DNA from: Rhodanobacteraceae bacterium | Lineage (GTDB): Bacteria; Pseudomonadota; Gammaproteobacteria; Xanthomonadales; SZUA-5 | Direction: 5' to 3' | Length of the DNA: 64,000 nucleotides | Assembly (NCBI GenBank): GCA_016713135.1 | Contig: JADJPR010000001.1 | Span: 1 to 64,000 of the forward strand | Shown: positions 47,371 to 54,357 of the stretch, in pieces | Layout of the letters: every line of letters starts with the position of its first letter | Numbering within the stretch: the first letter of the stretch is position 1 | Position numbers and translations under genes: made by a program | Notes under the pieces: model-generated | Told to the model about the DNA's origin: nothing | Database searches by the model: none | The model's input: the letters and a program-made list of their open reading frames with translations, nothing else

Positions 47371-47909
47371 CGGGGCGTGCCCGCCAGTTGCTGGTACAGC
47401 CAGGTGCGCGCGAAGGCGTAGTCGCGCTTGACGGTCGCGCTGCCGCAGCCGAGCGCAAGTGCGGTGTCGTCCACATCGAGTCCGCCGAAGACACGGCAGA
47501 CGACCACATCGTGTGCGCGCGGGTCGAGCGTGGAGAGCATCACCAGCGCCTGGTCGACCGCGAGCAGTTCCTCCGCCGGCATCTGCGCGACGTCCACGTC
47601 GGCCAGCTCCACCTGGACCGCGTCGCCGCCGTGGCGCACGCTCTGCGCGCGGCGCGCGCGGTCGACCAGCAGGCAGCGCATCGCGCGCGCGGCGAGGTGG
47701 AAGAACTGGGCGCGCGTGACCCAGTCTACGCTGCGCTGGCGCGCGAGGCGCTCGTAGGCCTCGTGGACGATGCTGGTGGTGCTCGCCTCGCCGCCGCCAG
47801 CGCGGCGCCGCTGGCGCGCCGCCAGCGCGCGCAGCTGCGCATAGACGCGCTGCGCCAGCGCCGGATCGCCGCCGCCGAGCTCGTCGAGGAAGCGGTTCAG
47901 GTCGTCCAT
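47367..47909 (-). CDS. ECF-family RNA polymerase sigma factor (Sigma70_ECF type), kinase-linked
   Basis: The 180-residue product has IVHEAYERLARQRSVDW, AQFFHLAARAMRCLLVDRAR (region 2) and LDPRAHDVVVCRVFGGLDVDDTALALGCGSATVKRDYAFARTWL (region 4 with HTH, shown here in two parts: VVVCRVFGGLDVDDTALALG and GSATVKRDYAFARTWL). No anti-sigma gene is nearby. It is the first gene of an overlapping pair with the kinase at 44812-47370. This is the second such operon in the window and is clearly diverged from the first. Confidence 0.88.
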   Translation of the reverse strand: MDDLNRFLDELGGGDPALAQRVYAQLRALAARQRRRAGGGEASTTSIVHEAYERLARQRSVDWVTRAQFFHLAARAMRCLLVDRARRAQSVRHGGDAVQVELADVDVAQMPAEELLAVDQALVMLSTLDPRAHDVVVCRVFGGLDVDDTALALGCGSATVKRDYAFARTWLYQQLAGTPR

Positions 47910-48586
47910 GCGTGCATTTCAGCACAAGCGACACACCGACGATACCGACGGCGCAAGGATTGACGTGACATCCCGCATCTCCCCGCCGCAGCACCCCGAC
48001 GCGGGATGATCGCGGCTCGCGACCTGGGGCCGGTGCCTGCTGAGCGCGCTCGCAGGCGAGGCCGCGGCGACCGCGGAGAAGCGTCCCGGCATGGATGTGG
48101 TGATTGCCGAGCGGGCGACGAGGCGGTCGCGCCGCAGGCGCGCCCGCTGCTGAATGGGGCGCCGAGTCCCGGCAGGCGATCATGATGCGGCCGGCCGTGC
48201 GCGAGATTATGTGGGCGGCAAGAGCGACCGGTCATGCCGGTGAGTCCTGAATCGGACCGGGCGGCGGTTACGCGGGCCGGAGCGACGGTGACGGCTCCAG
48301 TAACGGCGCCGGCGATGGACGCCCCGGGGCATGGCGATGCTCGGCCTGGTGCTCGTTGGCTTCGCGGCGGTGCGATCGCGCAACCTCTGAGTCATCTCGG
48401 ACGCACTTGGGCTTCCCAGGGCCCGCGGGCGGGCTTGGTGAAGGCCGGCAGCGTTCGATGGTGGTTCAGGTGGCAGCGACGCGCGTCATGCGAGAGCAGC
48501 GCCTGCCTGCGCGCGGCGACCTCGCCCGGGCTCTCGGCCTGGGCGATGTCGGCAAGCACCTCGATCGCGCACTGCCCGGGCGGTGG
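47910..48586. other. 677-base gap without a convincing gene
   Basis: Frames here lack protein-like composition. The left end should contain the promoter of the sigma/kinase operon. CATCCCGC near 47969 and GCGGGATG near 48001 form an 8-bp inverted repeat with a 25-30-base loop. The right end is the 3' side of creC. I see no RNA gene or repeat family. Confidence 0.4.
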
Positions 48587-50038
48587 CTATGTGGGCATGC
48601 CGGCACGGCTGGAGGCGACCGGCAGCCGCAACGTGGCACAGGCGCCGCCCTCGGGCCGGTTCGTGAGCGTCGCGCTGCCGCCGTGCAGGTCCGCGACCTG
48701 GGCGACGAAACACAGCCCGAGGCCACTGCTGCGGTGGCCGCCGTCCGGGCGCGGCAGCGAGTAGAAGCGCTCGAACACGCGGCCGAGGGCGTAATCGGGC
48801 ACGCCCGGGCCGTCGTCGCATACCTTGAGCTGCACGCACTCGCCGTCGATGCCCGCACTCAGCTCGATTGCGCTCCCGGCGGGCGCGAAGTCGCCGGCGT
48901 TCTCGACCAGGTTGGCGAGCGCCTGGCGCAGCAGGAAGGCGTCGCCATCCACCTGCGGCGCGCCATCGACGCGGATGCGCAACTGCTGGCCGCGCCGGGC
49001 CAGGTGCGGGCGGCTGTCCTGGGCCACCGCGTCGAGCAGCTCGGAGACGACCAGCCGCTGCGGCGCTTCGATGCGCTGGCGGTGCTCCACCTCGGCCAGC
49101 GCGAGCAGGCGGTCGATCATCTGCGTCAGGCGCTCGCCCTGGGTGCGGATGGCCTCGGCGAAGCGCGCCTGGTCGGCTGGTGGCAGCGGCTGCTCCAGCA
49201 GCTCGGCGCTGGCGCGGATGGCCGCCAGCGGGCTCTTCATCTCGTGCGTGAGCGCGTGCACATAGCGCTCCACGTACTGCTTGCCTTCCAGCCGTGCGCG
49301 CATGGTTTCCAGCGCCTGGCCGAGTTCGGCGAACTCGCCTGCCGCGCGCGGCAGGCTGACGCGCTCGCCCGCGGTGACCGCCTGGGCGTAGCGCCGCAGC
49401 GCGCCCAACTGGCGCGACAGCCAGGCCGCGCTGGCGATGCCCACCAGCAGCGCGAAGCCGAGCAGCAGCGCGCCCCAGCGCGCGACGACCGCCTGGCTGC
49501 GCTCGATGAAGGGTGCGATCACGCGATTCGGTTTGGCCACCGTCAGCGAGCCGACGATTGCCCCGCCGGGGTCGCGGATCGGCGCCGCGACATGCATCAC
49601 GCTGGAGTCCGGATCGTCCGGATCGGCGAGCGAGGAGCGCGCGCCGTAGCGTCCGCGCAGGGTCAGGTAGACATCGTTCCAGCGCGAGTAGTCGGCGCCG
49701 ACATCGACCCCGCTGCTGTCGAACACCACGATGCCGCGCGCATCGGTGACGTAGATGCGGTAGTTGGTGCGGCGCTTGGCGAAGCCCCAGATCGCCGCGC
49801 CCGGATCGCGCCCGTGCATGCCGCGCACGCGCGCGGCGAAACGCCCGTCGGCGATGCGTCCGGCCAGCAGATCGTCGCTGGCCAGCTCCGCCAGCACGTT
49901 CGCGGTGTCGACCAGGGTGTCCTCCATCGCCTGGCGCACCCCGGGTTTGACCTGCGCGAGGAACACCTGGCTCAGCAGCAGCGCGGTCAGCGCGACGATG
50001 GCAAAGGTGCCGATCAGGATGCGCAGGCCGATGCGCAT
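48587..50038 (-). CDS. creC: CreC-type sensor histidine kinase
   Basis: The ATG at 50038 overlaps the creB stop (ATGA). The 483-residue protein has two membrane segments (LRILIGTFAIVALTALLLSQ and ALLLGFALLVGIASAAWLS) flanking a periplasmic sensor domain (YRIYVTDARGIVVFDSSGVD, MHVAAPIRDPGGAIVGSLTV). HAMP, H-box YVHALTHEMKSPLAAIRASA, N-box ALANLVENAGDFA and G-boxes DDGPGVPD and SSGLGLCFVAQVADLHGGSA follow. Size and sensor sequence match E. coli CreC, which responds to carbon and fermentation state. creA and creD are not seen next to it. Confidence 0.9.
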   Translation of the reverse strand: MRIGLRILIGTFAIVALTALLLSQVFLAQVKPGVRQAMEDTLVDTANVLAELASDDLLAGRIADGRFAARVRGMHGRDPGAAIWGFAKRRTNYRIYVTDARGIVVFDSSGVDVGADYSRWNDVYLTLRGRYGARSSLADPDDPDSSVMHVAAPIRDPGGAIVGSLTVAKPNRVIAPFIERSQAVVARWGALLLGFALLVGIASAAWLSRQLGALRRYAQAVTAGERVSLPRAAGEFAELGQALETMRARLEGKQYVERYVHALTHEMKSPLAAIRASAELLEQPLPPADQARFAEAIRTQGERLTQMIDRLLALAEVEHRQRIEAPQRLVVSELLDAVAQDSRPHLARRGQQLRIRVDGAPQVDGDAFLLRQALANLVENAGDFAPAGSAIELSAGIDGECVQLKVCDDGPGVPDYALGRVFERFYSLPRPDGGHRSSGLGLCFVAQVADLHGGSATLTNRPEGGACATLRLPVASSRAGMPT

Positions 50039-50700
50039 CAGCCCTGCTCCAGCGAGTAGCCCAGGCCGCGCTGGGTGCGGATCGGGTCGCTGTCCGGATC
50101 GATCTCGCGCAGCTTGGCGCGCAGGGTCTTGATGTGGGTGTCGACGGTGCGATCGGTGCTGTCGCTGTCCGGGCCCCAGGCGCGGTCGAGCAGTTGCGCG
50201 CGGGTCAGGATCGCGCCCGGCCGTTGCAGCAGCGCGGCGAGCAATCGGTACTCGTAGCGCGTCAGCTCCAGCAGGCGTCCGCGGTAGTGGATGCGGTGGC
50301 CCTCGGGATCGTGGCCGAAGCCGCTCGCCGGCGCCGCGCCCTGGCCGCGGCGCAGCACCGCGCGCACCCGCGCCACCAGCTCGCGCAGCGAGAAGGGCTT
50401 GGCGATGTAGTCGTCGCCACCCAGTTCCAGTCCATGCACGCGATCGGCCTCGCCGGCGCGCGCGGTCAGGAAGATCACCGGCAGTTCGCGCAGGCGGCGG
50501 AGCTCTGCGCACAGCGCGAAGCCATCGATATCCGGCAGCCCGACATCGAGGATGGCTAGGTCGAAAGGGCTCGCCGCGGCCAGCCGCAGCGCGGCGCGCG
50601 CGGTCAGCGCGTGCGCCACCTCGAAGCCGGCCGCGCGCAGCGCGAACTCGACCGTCTGCGCGATGGCACCCTCGTCTTCGACCAGCAGGATCCGGGTCAT
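50038..50700 (-). CDS. creB: CreB-type OmpR-family response regulator
   Basis: The 220 residues contain a receiver domain with LVEDEGAIAQTVEFAL, phosphoacceptor Asp in LAILDVGLPDIDGF, FLTARAGEADRVHGLELG and DDYIAKPFSLRELVARV. A C-terminal winged helix follows (YRLLAALLQRPGAILTRAQL, TVDTHIKTLRAKLREID, TQRGLGYSLEQG). The pairing and close match to CreB style make the name fairly secure. In E. coli CreB binds repeats of TTCAC; I did not find a clear pair of these in the adjoining intergenic stretch. It starts 23 bases after the end of the membrane-protein gene. Confidence 0.9.
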   Translation of the reverse strand: MTRILLVEDEGAIAQTVEFALRAAGFEVAHALTARAALRLAAASPFDLAILDVGLPDIDGFALCAELRRLRELPVIFLTARAGEADRVHGLELGGDDYIAKPFSLRELVARVRAVLRRGQGAAPASGFGHDPEGHRIHYRGRLLELTRYEYRLLAALLQRPGAILTRAQLLDRAWGPDSDSTDRTVDTHIKTLRAKLREIDPDSDPIRTQRGLGYSLEQG

Positions 50701-50723
50701 GGTCCCCAGTGTGGTGGGCGGGC

Positions 50724-51287
50724 TCAGCGCGCCGGCGGGGAAGTCTGCGCCGCTGCCGCGCGCCCGAACAACCATGCCGACGCCAGCCAGGGGAGCACGA
50801 ACAGCAGCGAGAACAGTGCCGCAAGCGACTCTCCGGCAGCCCACGCCACCAGGCTTGCAAGGCCCTGCGCCGCCGCCGTCGCCTGGAGCGCCACAGCCAT
50901 CCCGGCCGGGCGCATCCGCGCGACCCGCGCCCCGACGAATCCGACCCCGAGCACCCCGGCATAGACCAGATTGGCCGGATTGCCCTCCGTTCCGATGATC
51001 CCGACTGCGAGGTTGATCCACACGAGCACGAAGGCGCTCGCCACCGCGACGCCGACCGCGGCGCGGTACAAGGTGCTGCCGGACAAGCGCATGGCCGCCT
51101 CGTAGCTGCCGCAGGCCGCCAGCAGCATGCCGCCGAAGACCACGAAATCCGCCAGCGACCAGTCCACCTCGCGGGTGAAATGCATCGCCACCAGCGGCAG
51201 CAGCAGCAGGATTCCGGCGGCGACCCAGACAGCCTCGGGCCGGGGATTGCCGCGACTGATGGCGTGCGGGTGTGCGTCTGCTGGCAT
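50724..51287 (-). CDS. Integral membrane protein, first gene of the creBC operon
   Basis: The 187 residues contain about five hydrophobic helices: VWVAAGILLLLPLVAMHF, FVVFGGMLLAACGSYEAAM, AVGVAVASAFVLVWINLAVG, LVYAGVLGVGFVGARVA and LFSLLFVLPWLASAWLFG. I recognise no family with confidence. Its place directly before creB suggests co-expression with the two-component system, perhaps as a CreD substitute, which is inference. It is divergent from 51473-53200, with the palindrome at 51356-51379 between them. Confidence 0.75.
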   Translation of the reverse strand: MPADAHPHAISRGNPRPEAVWVAAGILLLLPLVAMHFTREVDWSLADFVVFGGMLLAACGSYEAAMRLSGSTLYRAAVGVAVASAFVLVWINLAVGIIGTEGNPANLVYAGVLGVGFVGARVARMRPAGMAVALQATAAAQGLASLVAWAAGESLAALFSLLFVLPWLASAWLFGRAAAAQTSPPAR

Positions 51288-51355
51288 GCGGCGGGCTCCA
51301 TCGGGTGGCGGGCGTCGGGCCGCCGGTCGTGCACAGGCTAGGAGCGCTCGGTGAG

Positions 51356-51379
51356 GCCTGCATGAAGTTTCATGCAGGC
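51356..51379. promoter_or_regulatory. 24-bp perfect palindrome between divergent genes, probable operator
   Basis: GCCTGCATGAA (51356-51366) and TTCATGCAGGC (51369-51379) are perfect 11-bp arms around GT. It lies 69 bases upstream of the membrane protein-creBC operon and 94 bases upstream of the GFE-protein gene. That is a natural place for a dimeric regulator to control either or both. The binding protein is unknown. Confidence 0.6.
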
Positions 51380-51472
51380 GTCGCGAGCTCCCGAGGCGTG
51401 ATGCGCGGCGCGGTTGTCCCAAGCCGGCGGGATCTATCGTCTTGGTTGTCATCAGGTCGCGGGACTGTCGCC

Positions 51473-53200
51473 ATGCGCATCGCCCTGTTGCTGCTGCTGT
51501 GCCTGGTCGCACCCGCCTGGGCGCAACCGGCTTTCCACGCGCCGCCGGTGCCCGCGGGCAGCCTCACGGTGCGCCTGCACCCGACCGAAGCCGTCGCCGC
51601 GGGTGTGCCGGTGCGGGTGAGCTTCGGCGTGCCGTTTCCGCGCGGCTCGCTGACGCCGGCGCAGCTGAACACGCTGCGGGTGCTCAAGGGCGGCGTGGAG
51701 CAGCCGGCGCATGTCTCACTGCTGACGCCCTGGCGCCACCGCAGCAATGCCGCGCTCGACGGCGCCTCGGTGCGGGTGGCGCGGGTGCAGATCCAGTACA
51801 CCTTCGCCGCCTCGTTTCCGGCGAGCGAGACCATCACTCTGGACTGGGGCGGCCCGCCGCGCACGCTCGACGTGCCTGCGCTGGTCGATCCGCGCAGCGC
51901 CTGGCACCGGGTCACCGCAGGCAGCTTTGTCGCCGGCGACAACGTGTTCGAACCGGATGTCTACGCGGTGCTGCCGGCGGCCTGGTTGAGCCAGGGGCTG
52001 CTCAAGTCCTCGCGCAGCACGCCCTTCGACGCCAGCAATGGCGAGGCGCGCGACAACCCGGCGACGATGGACGCGACGCTCAGCTGGCCCGGCACCCAGG
52101 AAGCCGAGCGCGCGCTGAAGAACAACTTCTACAGCGTGATCAACCGCGATGATCCGCTGGTCACGCCGGCCAACCAATGCCCGTACAAGACCCAGGCCGA
52201 GCCCTGGCTGTACGACCGCGCCGGGACCATGTTCGTGCTGTATTTCCGCAGCGGCTTCTTCACCGCGCTGCGCGAGGCGGTGCAGGCGGCGCAGTTCTAC
52301 GGCGACCGGCTCGACGCGCAGGGCTTCTACACCCTCGCCGCCGGGGATTCCAAGTACGCCTACAACGAATCGCTGGCCTACACGCTGTGGACCGTGGCCG
52401 ACCCGCTGGCCGAGGCGAAGATCGCCCTGGTGCCGACCGCGCACGCCGGGTTCCCGCACGCATGGACGCCGCAACGCAATTTCTGGACCGAGCGCCACGC
52501 CGCGTACAAGCTGATGGCGAACGTGGTGGCGTACGAAGTGCTCGGCGGCGCTGCCCGGCGCGACGCGGTCGAGCAGATCCTCGCCGACTATCGCGCGCAC
52601 CAGGACGGCGCCGGCGGCGCGATCCCGGCGCAGCGTATCGACGGCGGCCTGTACCACACTGGCGACCAGCACGCCGGCGACTGGGGCAGCGCCGACCTCG
52701 GCGGCTCGTCGTGGATGACCGGCTTGCTGCTCGACGCCGCGGTGCGCGCCTATGCCACCGGCGAGGATGCCGCGACGGCCCAGTTCCTGCGCCGCCTGGG
52801 CACCTTCCTGGTGGCGACGCTGGAGCAGGCCAGCGACACCGACTACGGCGGCACCCTGTGGCAGCCGCGCTACGCCATGCTGCTGGATGGCAGCAGCGGC
52901 CAGCGCAACGGTACCGATGTCGAGCACGCGCTGAATGTGGCCGGCGCGCTGGCATGGTCGGCCTACTTCGCCGACCTGACGGGCCAGTCGTCCGCAGCCT
53001 TCCGCACCGCCGCGAACAACCTCTACGCCAGTTACGACATCGGCGTGAATTACTGGATCCGCCCGGCCGGCCCGGCTTCCGGCCTGCCCGCCTTCCGCGT
53101 CAGCCCCTGGCGCAAATGGGGCTGGGAACACCGCACCTCCGACGGCCTCGCCTTCGCGCTCGCGCCGGCAGAGGCGGTGTTCGCGAATGGCTTCGAGTGA
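51473..53200 (+). CDS. Secreted protein of unknown function with C-terminal GFE motif
   Basis: A signal peptide (IALLLLLCLVAPAWAQP) leads the 575-residue protein. Residues 25-190 are beta-rich (GSLTVRLHPTEAVAAGVPV, SETITLDWGGPPRTLDVPAL). Residues 220-540 look like an alpha/alpha toroid of glycoside-hydrolase or lyase type (FYTLAAGDSKYAYNESLAY, YKLMANVVAYEVLGGAARRD, GGSSWMTGLLLDAAVRAYAT, VEHALNVAGALAWSAYF). It ends AEAVFANGFE. No catalytic residues can be assigned with certainty. It is the divergent partner of the creBC operon across a 24-bp palindrome. Confidence 0.8.
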   Translation: MRIALLLLLCLVAPAWAQPAFHAPPVPAGSLTVRLHPTEAVAAGVPVRVSFGVPFPRGSLTPAQLNTLRVLKGGVEQPAHVSLLTPWRHRSNAALDGASVRVARVQIQYTFAASFPASETITLDWGGPPRTLDVPALVDPRSAWHRVTAGSFVAGDNVFEPDVYAVLPAAWLSQGLLKSSRSTPFDASNGEARDNPATMDATLSWPGTQEAERALKNNFYSVINRDDPLVTPANQCPYKTQAEPWLYDRAGTMFVLYFRSGFFTALREAVQAAQFYGDRLDAQGFYTLAAGDSKYAYNESLAYTLWTVADPLAEAKIALVPTAHAGFPHAWTPQRNFWTERHAAYKLMANVVAYEVLGGAARRDAVEQILADYRAHQDGAGGAIPAQRIDGGLYHTGDQHAGDWGSADLGGSSWMTGLLLDAAVRAYATGEDAATAQFLRRLGTFLVATLEQASDTDYGGTLWQPRYAMLLDGSSGQRNGTDVEHALNVAGALAWSAYFADLTGQSSAAFRTAANNLYASYDIGVNYWIRPAGPASGLPAFRVSPWRKWGWEHRTSDGLAFALAPAEAVFANGFE

Positions 53201-53340
53201 GCCGCGCATCGAAGGGTCCGACACCGGCGAGGGATGAAACCGGACTGCTCAAGTAGGCCGGGTGGAGCGCGCAGCGCAGCGCCGGCAGGACCCTGGGCTG
53301 CGACCTCAGCTGATTGAGCCCACCGGGCCAGAAGTCATCC

Positions 53341-53390
53341 TTGACGGACAAAATGTACGCTGTAGATTACATATTGTCTTTTAGAGGAGA
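53341..53390 (+). promoter_or_regulatory. AT-rich promoter/operator candidate before the membrane protein-XRE pair
   Basis: TTGACG at 53341 and TAGATT at 53363 (16-base spacer) resemble -35 and -10 boxes. Overlapping them is a short symmetric motif, TGTAGATTACA (53361-53371), with TGTAC just upstream. A good AGAGGAGA ribosome site follows at 53383-53390. The stretch is far richer in A/T than its surroundings. The XRE protein encoded two genes on is the obvious candidate repressor. Confidence 0.5.
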
Positions 53391-53396
53391 CATCCG

Positions 53397-54023
53397 ATGA
53401 CCCTGATGCATGCCCGCAACCTGCCGGCCGCCGCGCTCGCGGCCCTCGCCGCCTACCTGATGTGGCTGGCACCGGACCGCGTGTTCGGCATCGACTCGGG
53501 GGTGCTCGGCAGCATCCTGCTGCTGGCGACCGCCTGGCTGGTGGTCTGGCTGTGGCACCGGGTGCGCGACGTCGCCGAGGAATACGCCTCGCTCGGGCAG
53601 CAGCTCGCGCTGCTGGGCTTCGGCTTCAGCCTGGCCATCGGCATCAGCTTCTTCGCGCGCCTGAACCGCCTCGGCTGGACGCTGGACGCGGACGCTGCCG
53701 AGACCTGGGTGCTCGGGCGCAATGTGCTGCTGATGCTGATCCTGTGGCCGGTGTCGGCAGCGATCCTGCGCGGGCTGCGGCGCGACGACGGCATCGAGGA
53801 CGAGCGCGACCGCACCATCGCGACGCGCGCCTCGGCGCATGCCTACAGCGTGCTGGCGATCGCCCTGATCGCGCTGATCGTGCAGTTGGGCTTCGGCGGC
53901 GCCGGTTTCCAGGCGCTGGCCAACCCGGTCAGCGTGGCCCACTGGCTGATCGGCCTGCTGATCGTGTCCAGCGTCGCCGAGCACCTGTCGGCCACCCTGC
54001 AGTACCGGCGCGACCAGCCGTGA
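53397..54023 (+). CDS. Membrane protein of the DUF2178-like type, paired with XRE regulator
   Basis: The 208 residues hold about five or six helices (LAALAAYLMWLAPDRVF, ILLLATAWLVVWLWHRV, LALLGFGFSLAIGISFF, VLLMLILWPVSAAILRGL, AYSVLAIALIALIVQLGF, AHWLIGLLIVSSVAEHL). The loop RRDDGIEDERDRTIATRASAHA carries the DERD-R---A-A motif seen in DUF2178-like proteins coupled to small HTH regulators. Transport or immunity roles have been proposed for such pairs, but I cannot assign one. A strong ribosome site lies upstream. The stop overlaps the next start (GTGA). Confidence 0.78.
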   Translation: MTLMHARNLPAAALAALAAYLMWLAPDRVFGIDSGVLGSILLLATAWLVVWLWHRVRDVAEEYASLGQQLALLGFGFSLAIGISFFARLNRLGWTLDADAAETWVLGRNVLLMLILWPVSAAILRGLRRDDGIEDERDRTIATRASAHAYSVLAIALIALIVQLGFGGAGFQALANPVSVAHWLIGLLIVSSVAEHLSATLQYRRDQP

Positions 54024-54232
54024 GCGCGGGCGCCATCCACAACCAGATCCGGCGCCTGCGCTTCGAGCAGGGCGAGCTGACCCAGGAGGAGCTGGCGCGC
54101 CGCTGCGGGGTGACGCGCCAGACCATCATCGCCCTCGAAGCCGGGCGCTACTCGCCCTCGCTGGAACTCGCCTTCCGCCTCGCCCACGCGCTCGGCGTCG
54201 GCATCGAGGCGGTGTTCCAGTACCGGCCTTGA
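54020..54232 (+). CDS. Small XRE-family transcriptional regulator (YozG-like)
   Basis: The 70-residue protein starts with GTG at 54020, inside the end of the membrane-protein gene. It is one HTH domain: IRRLRFEQGELTQEELARRC, GVTRQTIIALEAGRYSPSL, ELAFRLAHALGVGIEAVFQY. Size and composition fit YozG-like repressors encoded next to membrane proteins. Autoregulation at the AT-rich region 53341-53390 is likely by analogy. Confidence 0.88.
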   Translation: MSAGAIHNQIRRLRFEQGELTQEELARRCGVTRQTIIALEAGRYSPSLELAFRLAHALGVGIEAVFQYRP

Positions 54233-54357
54233 GCCGATGCCGACCTGGGCCTGCGCGGTGCGCGCGGTCGCACAATCGCGCAATCGCGCGCATGCTGGCG
54301 CAACCGTACCGAAGGGCGGGAAACGCCGTTCCTCCTGCCAAGTACCCGAGGTAAGCC

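Noticed and set aside
43480..47421. 1313-codon plus-strand open frame opposite the second sigma/kinase operon and its neighbour
   Set aside because: It is antisense to clear protein families, is very rich in Arg/Gly/Gln, and has no domain or ribosome site. High GC at third positions creates such frames.
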